Below, piece after piece: positions 26,801 through 36,852 of a DNA stretch of 64,000 nucleotides (position 1 is the stretch's first letter; the number at the start of each line of letters is the position of its first letter). Below the pieces are notes generated by a model, which worked only from the letters and a program-made list of their open reading frames with translations, was not told the DNA's origin and searched no databases. This DNA is from Macquaria australasica (taxonomy: Eukaryota > Chordata > Actinopteri > Centrarchiformes > Percichthyidae): assembly GCA_005408345.1 (NCBI GenBank), contig SEMN01001004.1:1-64000 (forward strand). Direction: 5' to 3'. The position numbers were made by a program, and so were the translations under genes.

Positions 26801-28132
26801 CTCTCACAGACAGACACTCACAGACAGACACTCACAGACACTAACAGACACTCACAGACACTCACAGACATTAACAGACACACACAGACATTGACAGGCA
26901 TTGACAGACACTAACAGACACTCACAGACACTCACAGACAGACAGACACTCACAGACACTCACAGCAGGTTTAAAGGAGCAGAAGTCAGTCAGTTTGTTT
27001 CAAACTCACTGAAATGTTTCTTAAAACGTTTCCTGTTGTTGGAAACGGCCGATTTTAAAAGTCTGGACTCACATTCAGCAGTCGGTCAGGAGGAAGAAAA
27101 GAGCCAAATAAAGGAGGTCTGTAGAAAGTCTATTCACAGAGCTGGGGGTCGTTCGTCCTCTCTCTCTCTTCCAGCTGCTGTTTCTTCAGTTTGGATATCT
27201 GATACAAAACCAAAGCCACAAAAACAACTAAAACCAAAATGTTCCATCGTTCCAAGAAATAAAAACTAAAACAAACACAGAAACCTCTTAATGCTCCAGC
27301 AGCAACACCGACAGACTCCTATTGATCAGCTCAAAGAAATAAACACACCTGCTGTTACCACCAGTGACCACAGGCCAGATCAGCCAGGACCGAGCTTTAA
27401 ATAATCACCATAAACATCAAATACCATAATATTAAATCTATAGCGTTTGGTTTGTAACTCAGTGTATCTCTGTGTTTCTCTCGGAGAGCGTTTGGTTTGT
27501 AACTCTGTGTGTCCTGGTGTTTCTGTGTGTGTGTCTGTGTTTCAGGGTGAAACTGTTTGAAGGGACAGACATGGTGGCGGACTCTGGTGTTGTGATCGAC
27601 ACCACGATGAGAGGAGGCCGGCTCGGTGTCTTCTGTTTCTCCCAGGAGAACATCATCTGGTCCAACCTGCGCTACAGATGTAACGGTACGACCTCTGACC
27701 CCGAACACACACAACAGAACAAACGCTGCGTTTGGAGATGAAGCTTTCAGCTCGTTCATCAAACCAGTCTGACAGAAACAGAATAGAACATCTGGAAAGA
27801 GACGCTGATTCTTGATGTTCTTCGATCATTTTTTACCTTCTGTGGTCGCTGAGAGCTGCAGTCGTCACGTTACTTCAGTATAAAAACAGACGATTTATCT
27901 CAGAGATGAAGTCTCTTTCTGTTTTGTTATGTTTATGTTAGATTCATATTTTGTCTACAAGAAGTTCAAACTGTGAAAACTCGTGTTAGAACAGCTTTCA
28001 GATTATGAACGGTATCATTAACATGTGCTGTTGTCAGTTAACAAGCATTAATTCATCTTTTTCATTTCAGACACAGTGCCTGAAGACTTCCAGTCTCATC
28101 GTAAACAAGTTCTGATGCACATTCAGGTCTGA
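12222..28132 (+). CDS. thbs3: thrombospondin-3, secreted calcium-binding matrix glycoprotein
   Basis: Twenty-three exons join in frame to 951 residues: 12222-12303, 13082-13288, 16690-16943, 17042-17144, 17450-17476, 17588-17670, 18052-18103, 18196-18344, 18963-19100, 19785-19859, 20045-20197, 20303-20413, 20631-20738, 20843-21002, 21099-21217, 21360-21412, 21713-21894, 23928-24106, 24463-24511, 24608-24804, 24954-25126, 27546-27685, 28071-28132. In order: signal peptide (1 to about 19), laminin-G-like N domain (to about 215), an oligomerising coiled coil (about 225-265, LIGQLIIFNQILGELRQDI, then paired cysteines ECQVC), four EGF-like domains (about 270-450), aspartate-rich type 3 calcium repeats (about 450-715) and the lectin-like C-terminal domain. 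There is no procollagen domain or type 1 repeat, so it is a pentameric group B thrombospondin. The human protein has 956 residues and near-identical C-terminal sequence. Odd points are a Val at residue 686 where Gly is expected and very repeat-rich introns. Confidence 0.97.
13430..15012. repeat. 1.6-kb polypyrimidine tract in thbs3 intron 2
   Basis: The plus strand is almost purely C and T. Both ends are a minisatellite of about 35-45 bp with the core CTCACGTCCCTCCCTACCTC, and the middle (about 13970-14580) is nearly continuous CCT/CTT triplets. Long open frames on both strands here are artefacts of composition. The tract could form triplex (H-) DNA. Confidence 0.95.
15055..15240 (+). repeat. 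dispersed repeat in thbs3 intron 2, copy 1
   Basis: The start (TGTTGCAGCTCTTCACTGAAG) and end (GAAACTTTGAGATCTCCACT, then an AATAAAGTT stretch) match 63331-63460 in the same orientation, although the middle differs. The family was not named. Confidence 0.6.
16140..16380. repeat. dispersed MITE-like repeat in thbs3 intron 2
   Basis: The segment contains CATCCACACCACTACGTTTT, a block of AAAACG-type motifs and GGACGGGAGGAAACTGAG. I recognise this as a sequence common in fish genomes. Its exact ends were not fixed. Confidence 0.4.
17671..17998 (+). repeat. tandem copies of the exon 6 end plus splice donor in thbs3 intron 6
   Basis: The last bases of exon 6 and its donor (ACATCAGAGAACAG, then GTGAGAC) are repeated about eight times in the intron, separated by GACAGACA-type spacers. 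The first two extra donors lie 48 and 96 bases downstream of the true one, and the added sequence has no stop codon. Some later copies have decayed donors (ATGAG). Confidence 0.9.
18345..18930. repeat. (AAC/ACA)n array beginning at the thbs3 exon 8 donor
   Basis: A compound repeat of CAACA, ACTACAACA and ATACAACA units begins seven bases after the last codon of exon 8. The donor is weak (GAG|GTGGCA). In the thbs3 frame the repeat stays open for 180 codons, to a stop at 18885, giving an Asn/Thr/Gln-rich sequence. Confidence 0.95.
20743..20817. repeat. (GT)n microsatellite in thbs3 intron 13
   Basis: About 35 GT dinucleotides fill most of a 104-base intron, starting a few bases after the exon 13 donor. 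Confidence 0.97.
22318..23236. repeat. 17-bp minisatellite in thbs3 intron 17
   Basis: About 50 copies of a unit close to ACTGTTTATAAAGACAG are repeated, with variants TATATAAAG, GGCTG and ACCG. It runs directly into the MITE-like element at 23237, whose left end has the same sequence. Confidence 0.95.
23237..23632. mobile_element. non-autonomous DNA transposon (MITE-like) in thbs3 intron 17
   Basis: The left end reads ACAGGCTGTTTATAAAGATG and then GCCGACGTG. The right end, reverse-complemented, reads ACAGACTGTAAACAACGATG and then GCCGACATG. These are imperfect inverted terminal repeats of about 28 bases around 400 bases with no coding frame. The target-site duplication cannot be seen because the left side merges into the minisatellite. 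A partial copy of the same family starts near 40312. Confidence 0.7.
23702..23926. repeat. (TCTG/TCTC)n microsatellite before thbs3 exon 18
   Basis: Runs of CTGTCTGTCTCTCTCTGC fill the polypyrimidine region immediately before the exon 18 acceptor at 23927. A similar shorter run precedes exon 10 (19725-19782). Confidence 0.95.
25126..25320. repeat. about 32-bp tandem repeat in thbs3 intron 21
   Basis: Five to six copies of a unit containing CCAGACCTGAAGCTGAGTTA and a following GACCCTAAA begin directly after the exon 21 donor. Confidence 0.85.
25640..26968. repeat. 10-bp minisatellite, 1.3 kb, thbs3 intron 21
   Basis: The decamer AGACACTNAC, where N is mostly A, G or C, is repeated more than one hundred times. 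Variant blocks (CATTAACAG, CACACAGAC, GGCATTGAC) form repeated higher-order groups in the right half. Confidence 0.95.
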
Positions 28133-28804
28133 GAGCTGCAGACGAGCTGTTCTCACACACACACACACACACACACTCGAGCTTCTCTGAATCCACTTTA
28201 ACTGTAGTGTGAGTGTGTGCTGTGCATGTGCATTTTGGATGAGGAGGTGGATTAAAGGTATCAGAGCAACAGTCTGGAGAAACACTGACGAGAAGCACCT
28301 GAACGCACCTATAAAGGTCTGAGTCTGTGCCCCCCCCCGCCCACACACACACACACACAGCTGTATAAAGTGTGTGTGTGTGTTTCTGTTCAGTCGTGTT
28401 TCTCCAGACAGACGTGAACTCATCTCAGCTCTTCAGTCAGAGTTCATGTTTATCAGCGTAGTTTAAAAAGATACATGAAAACAAGCAGTCAGAGTCCCGA
28501 CTGCTGTAAACTCACCTGAAGAGTTCATTTCATCACCGTGACGATCCAGAGGTCTGGTCTCATCATGCTGTCTGTCAGCGTTTCTTTAAATGAATGAAAC
28601 TTTGTTTGTCTTTCTATCAGAACATTTCAGATCAGTTCAGTTCTGCTGAGTTTAACTGAAGAACAAATAGTTGAACTCCCACAGACCTGCTGAGAAGTGC
28701 TAAGCTAATGCTACAGAGAGGAGCGCCCCGCCTTTGATTCAAACAGTGGAATATTCCTTTAACATGTTTCTGTGTGTATTTTCAAATGTACATATCTCTG
28801 TTGA

Positions 28805-28810
28805 AATAAA
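28805..28810 (+). terminator. poly(A) signal for thbs3
   Basis: AATAAA lies 673 bases after the thbs3 stop codon and is the first canonical signal downstream. It implies a 3' UTR of about 0.7 kb. Confidence 0.65.
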
Positions 28811-28914
28811 CTCCCCGTCCATGACTTTTCCTAAAATGGTGGTTTTGTTTTTCTCGATGATTTTCACCCTAAAAACTCTGGAGTGACTCGAGGGAGTTTA
28901 CAGAAGCAGCTTTT

Positions 28915-29190
28915 AGTCTCAAAAGTATGTGGCCATCAATAACAATGCTAACATGCTAATGTTTAGCCGGTTTAATGTTCACCATCTTAGCTTAGCATGT
29001 TAGCATGCTAACATTAGCTAGTTAGCAGTAAACACGTGATGGGACACGTCTGTAGTTCTGCAGGTATTTGGTCATAAACCAAAGTGTTGGACACATTAAC
29101 ATGTTGACCTGATGGTGGCGCTAGATGAAGAGTCAGAGGATCAGCAGAGTTCTTACAGTTCATCCTGAGGGGACCATGAACGATGAACCA
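28915..29190. repeat. dispersed teleost repeat
   Basis: A block of alternating GCTAACATGCTAATGTTTAG-type sequence is followed by TTGGTCATAAACCAAAGTGT and TGATGGTGGCGCTAGATGA. I recall this combination as a common dispersed repeat in percomorph genomes. No coding function is inferred; it explains the open frame seen on the minus strand. Confidence 0.55.
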
Positions 29191-31355
29191 CAGACAGACA
29201 GACACACTGAGAGACAGACAGGCAGACATTAGCATCCATAGAGTGACGCTGCTAACATGAGTGAGAATATATCGTGCACTGATCACTGGAGTAAAATGAG
29301 ACAGTTTGTATTGAACTCCACAGTAACGCCACAGAAGGTCAAACAGTCTGTTAGTACGTGTTCTCTGTTCTACCTCGTCTCTCTGAGCTTCAGCCATGTT
29401 TCCCTCCTGTTCTCTGGAGGTGGGGGGGTTGTGACCCCTGGGCCGGGGAGGCCGGGACGAGTGCAATATTGGAGGGGGGACATGACAACAGTGCACCGCA
29501 TCCCGGACCTGCCCGACCCCGGGAGGAAACACACCACACACCCTGAAACACACACAGGAGGGGAGTTAGTACAACAAAGGCTGAATTCACTGACGTGTTC
29601 AAAACTAAACGCTGCTCCACTCTGTTAATGCAGCCATTTAATCATTTATACTGTGGTTTTATATTGCTGCTGTAAAACCCAGCACAGTATCCCTCATTAT
29701 TACACTCATGTTGGAGGACATACCAACACCGTCCTGTCTTCAGCCTGTATCAGTGTCCATGTAGTCCGTCAGCAGCTCCTGTCTGCAGTGGATCATGGAT
29801 GTTCAGACAACTATCACTGTGATACTGAAGAAAAGCTCTTTGTTCTTTCTGGACGGACATCAGAGATAATGATCTCCTCGGGACTAAGTCAAAAATATTA
29901 AATAAAGAGTCAAAATTATGATAAAATCAAAATTATGACTTACCATGATTATTATTTAACATGATTGTTTTTTTCTTTTACTGGCAGAAATGAGCTTCCA
30001 TACTTCTCTCAGAGTTAAACAGAAACTGTGTTGTGTTCAGGTTCTTGTTGCTGCGTGTTTCTCTGCTGCTGTTTGTTTCACACTACATTCATGTAAAAAC
30101 CCTCCAAAGTGTTTTTCACTCGTACAAATTAAACACTGACATTAAAGTTGAATTAAGAACCAAAACCAACAACAGTAACTCACCGCTCTGCTGCTGCTCG
30201 GTCCCTCTGGCATTGTGTGGTTTCTGGTCTGTGGAGGGTCTCAGTCCGTCAGTCCTGGTTTTGGTCCGGACCCCCTCACCCTGCCCCCTCCTCCCCCGCC
30301 CCCCCAAACACTAACAAAGGCTCTGAGAGCAGCTCGGTGAGGCGTGGAGGGGCCCCGCTTCACACTTAAAGGGCCAACAACTTAACCTGCTAAACCCTGC
30401 TAGACCCTCCGTCTGTACACACTCACAACTTTATTTAAAAAAGATGGAACCAGCTGAAACAGGTAAAGTGACTATCATTTATTCACTAGAACATCTCAAT
30501 AGAACATTAGAACAGCTGATGAGCCGTGAGGTCGTGACCTTCAGGTGAAACTGATGTTTTAACCAGAAATCAGTGGAGTCAGTTTGATGAGCAGCAGGTT
30601 GTTTTTGTGTCAGTGCTGCCTCCTGCTGTCTGTCTGATGCTACTACAGCTCCAACTGATCTGAGATCATCCAACTGTTCAGTGTTCAGTATGAGTCAGCT
30701 GATGATCAGTTTCCCATATAACAGCTGCTGCCTTGTCAGCAAGCTTAATAAATTATTAGTAAATATTTTAAATGAGCAAATAAATTAGTTTTTATATTAC
30801 TTAAAATTAAGTTATACAGTTTGAAATTAACCACAAAAATTAGTCTCTTCTGTAGTTTCTTTCCTAATGATGCTGTCCAGCTGCAACACACTGACAGACT
30901 TTTAGCTGCTCTTCTTTGAAGAAATACAGTTTTAAATTAGCTCTGATATTTGTGGGACACATTGTGCTACTTTATTCAATGACCCCTCAGATTTATCTGG
31001 TGGCCCTTTGGAAGGGCCAGACCCTAGGTTGGAAACCACTAGACTAAACTAGCTAACTGTATATAAAGCAGTTAAAACTAGCTAACTAACCCATATAACT
31101 AACTATATAATTTACAATATTTCCTTCTGAGATGTGAAGTAGAAATATAACAGAAAGTAGCTCAACATGGCACTTAAGTACAGTACTTGAGTAAATATGT
31201 TTATTTACTTTCCACCACTGAGTATATCTGATCTTTAAATCATTATTATTAGTAGTAAATTATTTATTGACCATTTATAAAACCATCTGTTACAACTTAT
31301 AAACTGCAGATTAAAGACAGCTTCAACTTCCTGAAATAAAAATAAACTCCTGCTG

Positions 31356-31358
<3 letters not shown>

Positions 31359-31417
<59 letters not shown>

Positions 31418-31444
31418 TGTGTGTGTGTGGTGTGTGTGTGTGTG
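31359..31444. repeat. (GT)n microsatellite
   Basis: A long GT run with two short interruptions lies in the thbs3-hjv spacer. Confidence 0.97.
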
Positions 31445-32394
31445 ATGACAGTTGTTGTGCAGCAGGTGTTGGTTAGTGGTGATTTTTTTAGAAACAAGTA
31501 AAGCTCCCTAGTCAGCTGTGAATGCACCACGAGGCAAAGACCAGAACCCAGTCTGGGACACCACAAACCTTAGAGTGCTGGACAGACCTGAACGGAGTCC
31601 TGGAGAGACCTGGAGAGTTGTGAACCTAGTTGAGGTCCCTCAGGACAAAGTGAGGACATGGACGGCCTCTGATACTGAATCTGTTGAAGGTAAGAGACCA
31701 ATCTGTCTTTACATGTCATGCAGATCAAACAGATCTGAACTTTATTTTGAAAATCACTGGATCAAACTGCAAAACTAATCTGAACTCATTCAGTTTCCTG
31801 ACACATTATTATTACATATATATTTTTCTTATGTAACTGATTCAGTGCAGTGAATGTGTGAAGCAGTAACTATCAGTGTGGAGCGGTAAACTGATCTACA
31901 GTCAGTAAACACAACAGCTGTTTGTCAGCAGGACAATAAAGACTGAACATTCAAAGCATCTAAACTCAAACTGTTACAGACTCAACCATTAGCTCCGATG
32001 CTAACTGGTGCTAAACCACACGTCTCCTGTTTATCTCTGTTTCTACACCTGATCAATAAACAACATGCAACCTGTGAATCAGACCTAATATCACTCTTTA
32101 CAGCCCTGAACCGATACTTAGATCTATATACACACATACAGCATGTGATTCTACACTAACATCAACAGCCAGTGTCTGTCTGTCTGTGTGGCTGTAACTC
32201 TGGGGGGCAACTGGGGTTTAAATTTAGACTTCATAGCCCCCAAACACACACACACACACTGAGCCCCTCCCACCTGTTTAAAGGTCAGCTGACTGCAGAA
32301 ACAGAGTGGAAGCCTGTCAGTCATTTTAAAGGAACACTTCTTCTCTTCCTCTGAGAGTCAGATGTTCACTTTGATTCCACTACACATAAAGCTA

Positions 32395-32460
32395 CAGCTG
32401 GTTAGCTTAGCTTAGCATAAAGACTGGAAACAGCTGGCCTGGCTCTGTCCACCTCCCAGC
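32395..32460. repeat. dispersed repeat fragment
   Basis: The core TTAGCTTAGCATAAAGACTG is followed by GAAACAGCTGGCCTGGCTC. The same core in reverse orientation makes up the 42-bp tandem array at 58634-58797. Confidence 0.5.
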
Positions 32461-32834
32461 TCCTCTGAAGCTGAACAGAAACTAAAACCACAGTTTGAAC
32501 CTGCTGGAACCACTTCAGCTCTTTGGGTGAAATATTCAGACAGACATCGTGATTCTTCGCTCAGGCTGTGGAGGAAGCTGAAGCCACGCGTTCGCACATT
32601 TCTGTCGTACCAAAGAGAAACATCGCTTAAACCTGTTTGGTTGAGCTGAAGCCTGCTGATTAATGCAGGTTTACACTGTTTATATGTCCAGGGACAGATA
32701 AACACTCACGGGGCCCCTGCTGAGGGCCACACACACACACACACACACACCCCTTCCTCCCAGAAACCAGCCTTTATATTCACACTTGAGCACTACAAGG
32801 CTTCAGGTTTAGTGAGTCGCAGCGTCACGGCTAG

Positions 32835-32960
32835 ATGTGGGCCCTCAATATTTGGGGCCACCTGAGGGCCCCTTACCTCACTTTGCTTACCACAAAGCCC
32901 CTGAGGGTCTCGGGCCCCGGGGCAGTTGCCCACTTACCCTGGTTGATAATTCAGCATTGT
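32835..32960. repeat. GC-rich dispersed repeat, copy 2
   Basis: The segment contains CTGAGGGTCTCGGGCCCCGG and GGCAGTTGCCCACTTACCC. It is the inverted relative of 9600-9685. Confidence 0.6.
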
Positions 32961-33729
32961 GTCACATAATTAAAGGAACTGTTTTGGTGACAAATGGAAA
33001 ATGTTTCAGCATCTGTCTGTCTGTCTGTCTGTCAGTGAATCTGACTGACGCTGTAACCAATGAATGAACAGCGCCACAGTAAGCCCCGCCCCCTGCCTGC
33101 TGCTGTTTGTTCTGCAGAGTAAAACCCAGACAAACAGACGAGAGTCCATGTTACAACAGAGAGAGAGAGAGACAGGTCAACACTGACACACCAAACTCTG
33201 TGTGATTTTTGACTGTTTCTGGAGTTGCTGGTGTGCCAAAGCAGATTCAGACTCGTGTGTTGGTGACACTGTTCTGCAGGTAAAAGCTCATCTTCATCTT
33301 ACTTCAGATTTATTCTAAAAGATGAATTGTCTCGTCAATAAAATATCAAAAGTAATGCCCAACTTACTGAAATTGATCATTCCAATATAATTTATTGATC
33401 AGCTGAACTGGATTCAGTGAGCACAGCAGGTGTTAATATTAAACAGATGTTTAATCAGCACCAGCTCAGCATTATAACTTCAGGAAACTCGACTGAAGAG
33501 CAGCTTGTTGTCGTGGATGAATCATGTGACTTCAGGATCGATTCTGTCTGAATAACTGATTCAGTTATTTATTTATAGAAAACGCTGCGTCCTTCATTTT
33601 AACAGCTGATCTGTTTTTTGGATCTGTATATTAGGATTTGTCATGTGACCACCCTGGTGTTGTTGCTGTCTGTAGTGTCCTGCACCATGCAGCTGGGCAC
33701 TTCAATAAACAAATCAATCACTACTGCAA

Positions 33730-36045
33730 GAATAGAATAGAATAGAATGTCTTTATTGTCATTGTACAGGTACAACGAAATTAAAATGCCAATCTTTAAG
33801 GTGCTAAACAATAATTAATAAGTAAAAACAATACTAAATAAGCAATAAATAAAACATATCATACACAAAACATTAACATTCTGCAGATATTGCACAATTC
33901 CTTGATATTGCACCGTGAATTATTTTACAAGAAAATGTTCAGATTTTGTTTAGTGTAGTTATGGCTCTGGCATAAAAACTGTTCTTCAGCCTGTTAGTCC
34001 GAGCTTTCAATGACCTGAAACGTCTGCCTGAGGGCAGTTCAAAGATCAGATGTCCTGGGTGAGATGGGTCCATGAGAATATCTTGTGCTTTCCTGAGACA
34101 GCGGGAACTGTACAGATCTTCCAGGGAAGGGAGAGGGCAGCCGATAATCTTTTGGGCTGTGGTGACGACCCTCTGGAGCGCTTTCTTGTCTGCAGCTGTG
34201 CAGCTGGAGAACCACACACTGATGCAGTAGGTCAAGATGCTCTCTATGGAGCAACGATAAAAGGACACCAGCAGATTTTGTGTGAGGTGGTTATTCCTGA
34301 GTACTCTCAGGAAGTGCAGTCTCTGCTGTGCCTTCTTGATGATGGCAGTGGTGTTGATGCTCCAGGTCAGGTCATCCTCTATGTGAATGCCCAGAAAGCG
34401 GAAGTCTGAGACCCTCTCCGCACAGTCCCCGCCGATGAACAGAGGCTTTTTTCCTTCTGAAGTCTATGATCAGCTCCTTAGTCTTGGTAGTGTTTAGTAC
34501 CAGGTTGTTCTTTTTGCACCACACTGACAGCTGCTCCACCTCATCTCGATATGCAGACTCATCGCCCCCAGAGATGAGCCCCACCACAGTAGTGTCATCT
34601 GCAAATTTTATGATACTGTTGCTGGAGTGAGTGGGGGTGCAGTCATGTGTGTAGAGGGTGTAGAGCAGGGGACTCAGCACGCAGCCCTGAGGGGATCCAG
34701 TGCTGAGGCTGAGAGCTGAAGAGATGTGGGGGCCTACTCTCACCCTCTGGGAGCGATTTGACAGGAAGTCCTTGATCCATAAGCAGATGGAGTGAGATAG
34801 TCCCAGGTCTAACAGTTTGGTTACCAGTCTGTTTGGGAGGATGGTGTTAAATGCTGAAGTCCACAAAGAGTAGTCGCACGTAGCTCCCCTACTGCTCCAG
34901 GTGGGACAGTGCAGCATGGAGAGCTGTGGCTATAGCGTCCTCCGTGGACCTGTTAGCTCTGTAGGCAAACTGGTGAGGGTCAAACCTCGATGGGAGTTTT
35001 GAAATTATGTGGGTCCGGACCACCTTCTCGAAGCACTTCATGATGATAGGTGTAAGTGCTACTGGATGGTAGTCGTTCAGGCTACTGATGGGGTTTTTCT
35101 TCGGGATTGGGACTATTGTAGAGACCTTCAGGCAGGGGGGGACCACAGCCACAGACAGGGACTGGTTAAAGATCTTGGTGAAGACCCCCGCCAGTTGATA
35201 TGTGCAGTCCCTCAGCACCTGTCCTGAGACACCGTCGGGTCCCGCAGCTTTCCTCAGGTTCACAGCCCTCAGCGTGCGCCTCACCTCGTGCTCCTCTACT
35301 GTGAGGACGTGGCTGCCATGGGCTGGTGGATGTAGCGGGGCTGCCTCCGGTGACTCTACCTCAAAGCGGGCAAAGAAGTGGTTTAGCTCCTCTGCGAGTG
35401 AGGCGTCGCTGTCAGCAGCAGAGAGGTTGCTGGGTCTGTAGTTTGTGAGGTGATGGACCCCCTGCCACACCTGCCTGGAGTCGTTGCTCTGAAAGCAGTC
35501 CTCTATCCTCCTCCTGTAGTCAGCCTTGGCCCCCCTGATGCCCCTCTTCAGGTTGGCTCTGGCAGCACTGTATAGTGCCCCATCACCAGACCTGAAGGCG
35601 GTGTTCCTCTCCCTGAGCAGGCTCTGCACTTCTTTTGTCATCCAGGGCTTCCTATTCGGGTAGACCCAGATGCATTTGTCCACAGTGACAGTATCCGTGC
35701 AGAACTTGATGTAATCCAGGACAGCTTCTGTGAACTGCTCCAGGTCCTGATGTTCGAAAACATCCCAGTTAGTTAGCATGAAGCAGTCCTGCAGTTGTTG
35801 AGAAGCACCTCCGGGCCACGTTTTCACAGTTCTGGATGTGGTAGGAGCAGTTCTCCTGAGGGGGGTGTATGCTGGGGTGTATGCTGGTATAAGTTGCAGG
35901 GACAAGTGGTCTGACTGGCCCAGGTGTGGTAGTGGCTTAGCCCTAAAGCCCAGCTTGATGTTCGAGTAGACCTTGTCAAGTGTGTTTTCTCCTCTAGTGG
36001 CACACTTAACATGCTGGTGGAGTTTAGGGAGCACAAGACTATTGT
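33730..36045 (-). mobile_element. 5'-truncated, inactive non-LTR retrotransposon (L2/CR1-like)
   Basis: Reading the minus strand, 36034-34889 encodes a linker and the start of the reverse transcriptase (RKAAGPDGVSGQVLRDC, VSTIVPIPKK), 34917-34372 carries GSPQGCVLSPLLY and the catalytic FADD, and 34268-33939 gives the C-terminal part (ESILTYCISVWF, DPSHPGHLIFELPSGRRFRS). The three pieces are in different frames: there is one in-frame stop and at least two frameshifts, so no complete protein is made. The endonuclease domain is missing (5' truncation). The 3' end has a short (TAGAA)n tail at 33730-33747, seen from the plus strand, as expected for this class. It lies antisense to hjv, upstream of it. 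Confidence 0.9.
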
Positions 36046-36239
36046 ATTAGAATGCTGTACCTAATAAACTGGACACTGACATATTACAGAAGCTAATAAC
36101 TAGTAATAATGTGAGCAGAATGTGCAGGTGAACAGGTGTGAACAGCTGATGTTTGTGTGTGCAGGTGGTCTGATGGGTCCTGAAGAAGAAGAAGAAGGTC
36201 TCAGGTAACAAAGCAGGTGAGTTGGACTCTGCTGATGGA

Positions 36240-36272
36240 TGATCACCATCATCATCATCATCATCATCATCC
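36240..36272. repeat. (ATC)n microsatellite upstream of hjv
   Basis: About ten ATC triplets are repeated here, and a similar (GAT)n run occurs at 36397-36424. Confidence 0.95.
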
Positions 36273-36852
36273 TGTAGAGTCACATGACTGTGATTTACAC
36301 ACCTGTAACATGTGACACGCTGCACTGTGTCATGAACTGGTTCCACTGTGACTGAAGCTGAAGGTTGGACAGTGAGATGTGTTGGATATTATAAGAAATG
36401 ATGATGATGATGATGATGATGATGTACAGACAGCTGATGAGGCTCATCACTGTGATTACAGTCAGTGAAACTGGATTCATACGAAACCTGATGAAGAATG
36501 AAGAGTGATGTGTTTACCAAGAATGATGATCACAGTTGTTGCTAATGGACTTTAATATGTTCTAATCACGAGATGATCAGATCAACTGTCATTGATCCTG
36601 ACAGAGAGAGAGAGATATCTGGAAGCTGAGCTCTCTCTCTCACCTCATATCAGACTGAGCTGATCAGGTTCAGGTCTGCAGTGTGGACGTTGAGGTATTT
36701 AAGGGTTAACGGGGTTCATTCACAGGATACAGAGCAGGTGGGTTCATGTGTTGGACCGACAGGTAACAGACAGGTGAGTGTGACACCATCCCTCTGTTTG
36801 TGTCTCAGAGTCGCGGTGATCTCTGTGAGCTCGTCCCGGGTTCAGTCTGCTG

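Larger units (their letters stand above)
28830..33729. other. gene-poor stretch between thbs3 and the LINE
   Basis: No convincing coding exon is found. It contains several dispersed repeats (listed separately), a GT microsatellite and AT-rich sequence. Around 33110-33276 a possible non-coding exon ends in a GTAAAAG donor; it could be an upstream exon of hjv, with the LINE in its intron, but nothing proves it. Confidence 0.4.

Noticed and set aside
29014..29553. 179-codon minus-strand frame
   Set aside because: It overlaps a dispersed fish repeat and a G-rich tract, has no exon-like signals and matches no family I know.
34009..36034. Plus-strand frames across the LINE
   Set aside because: They are antisense shadows of the retrotransposon coding sequence.
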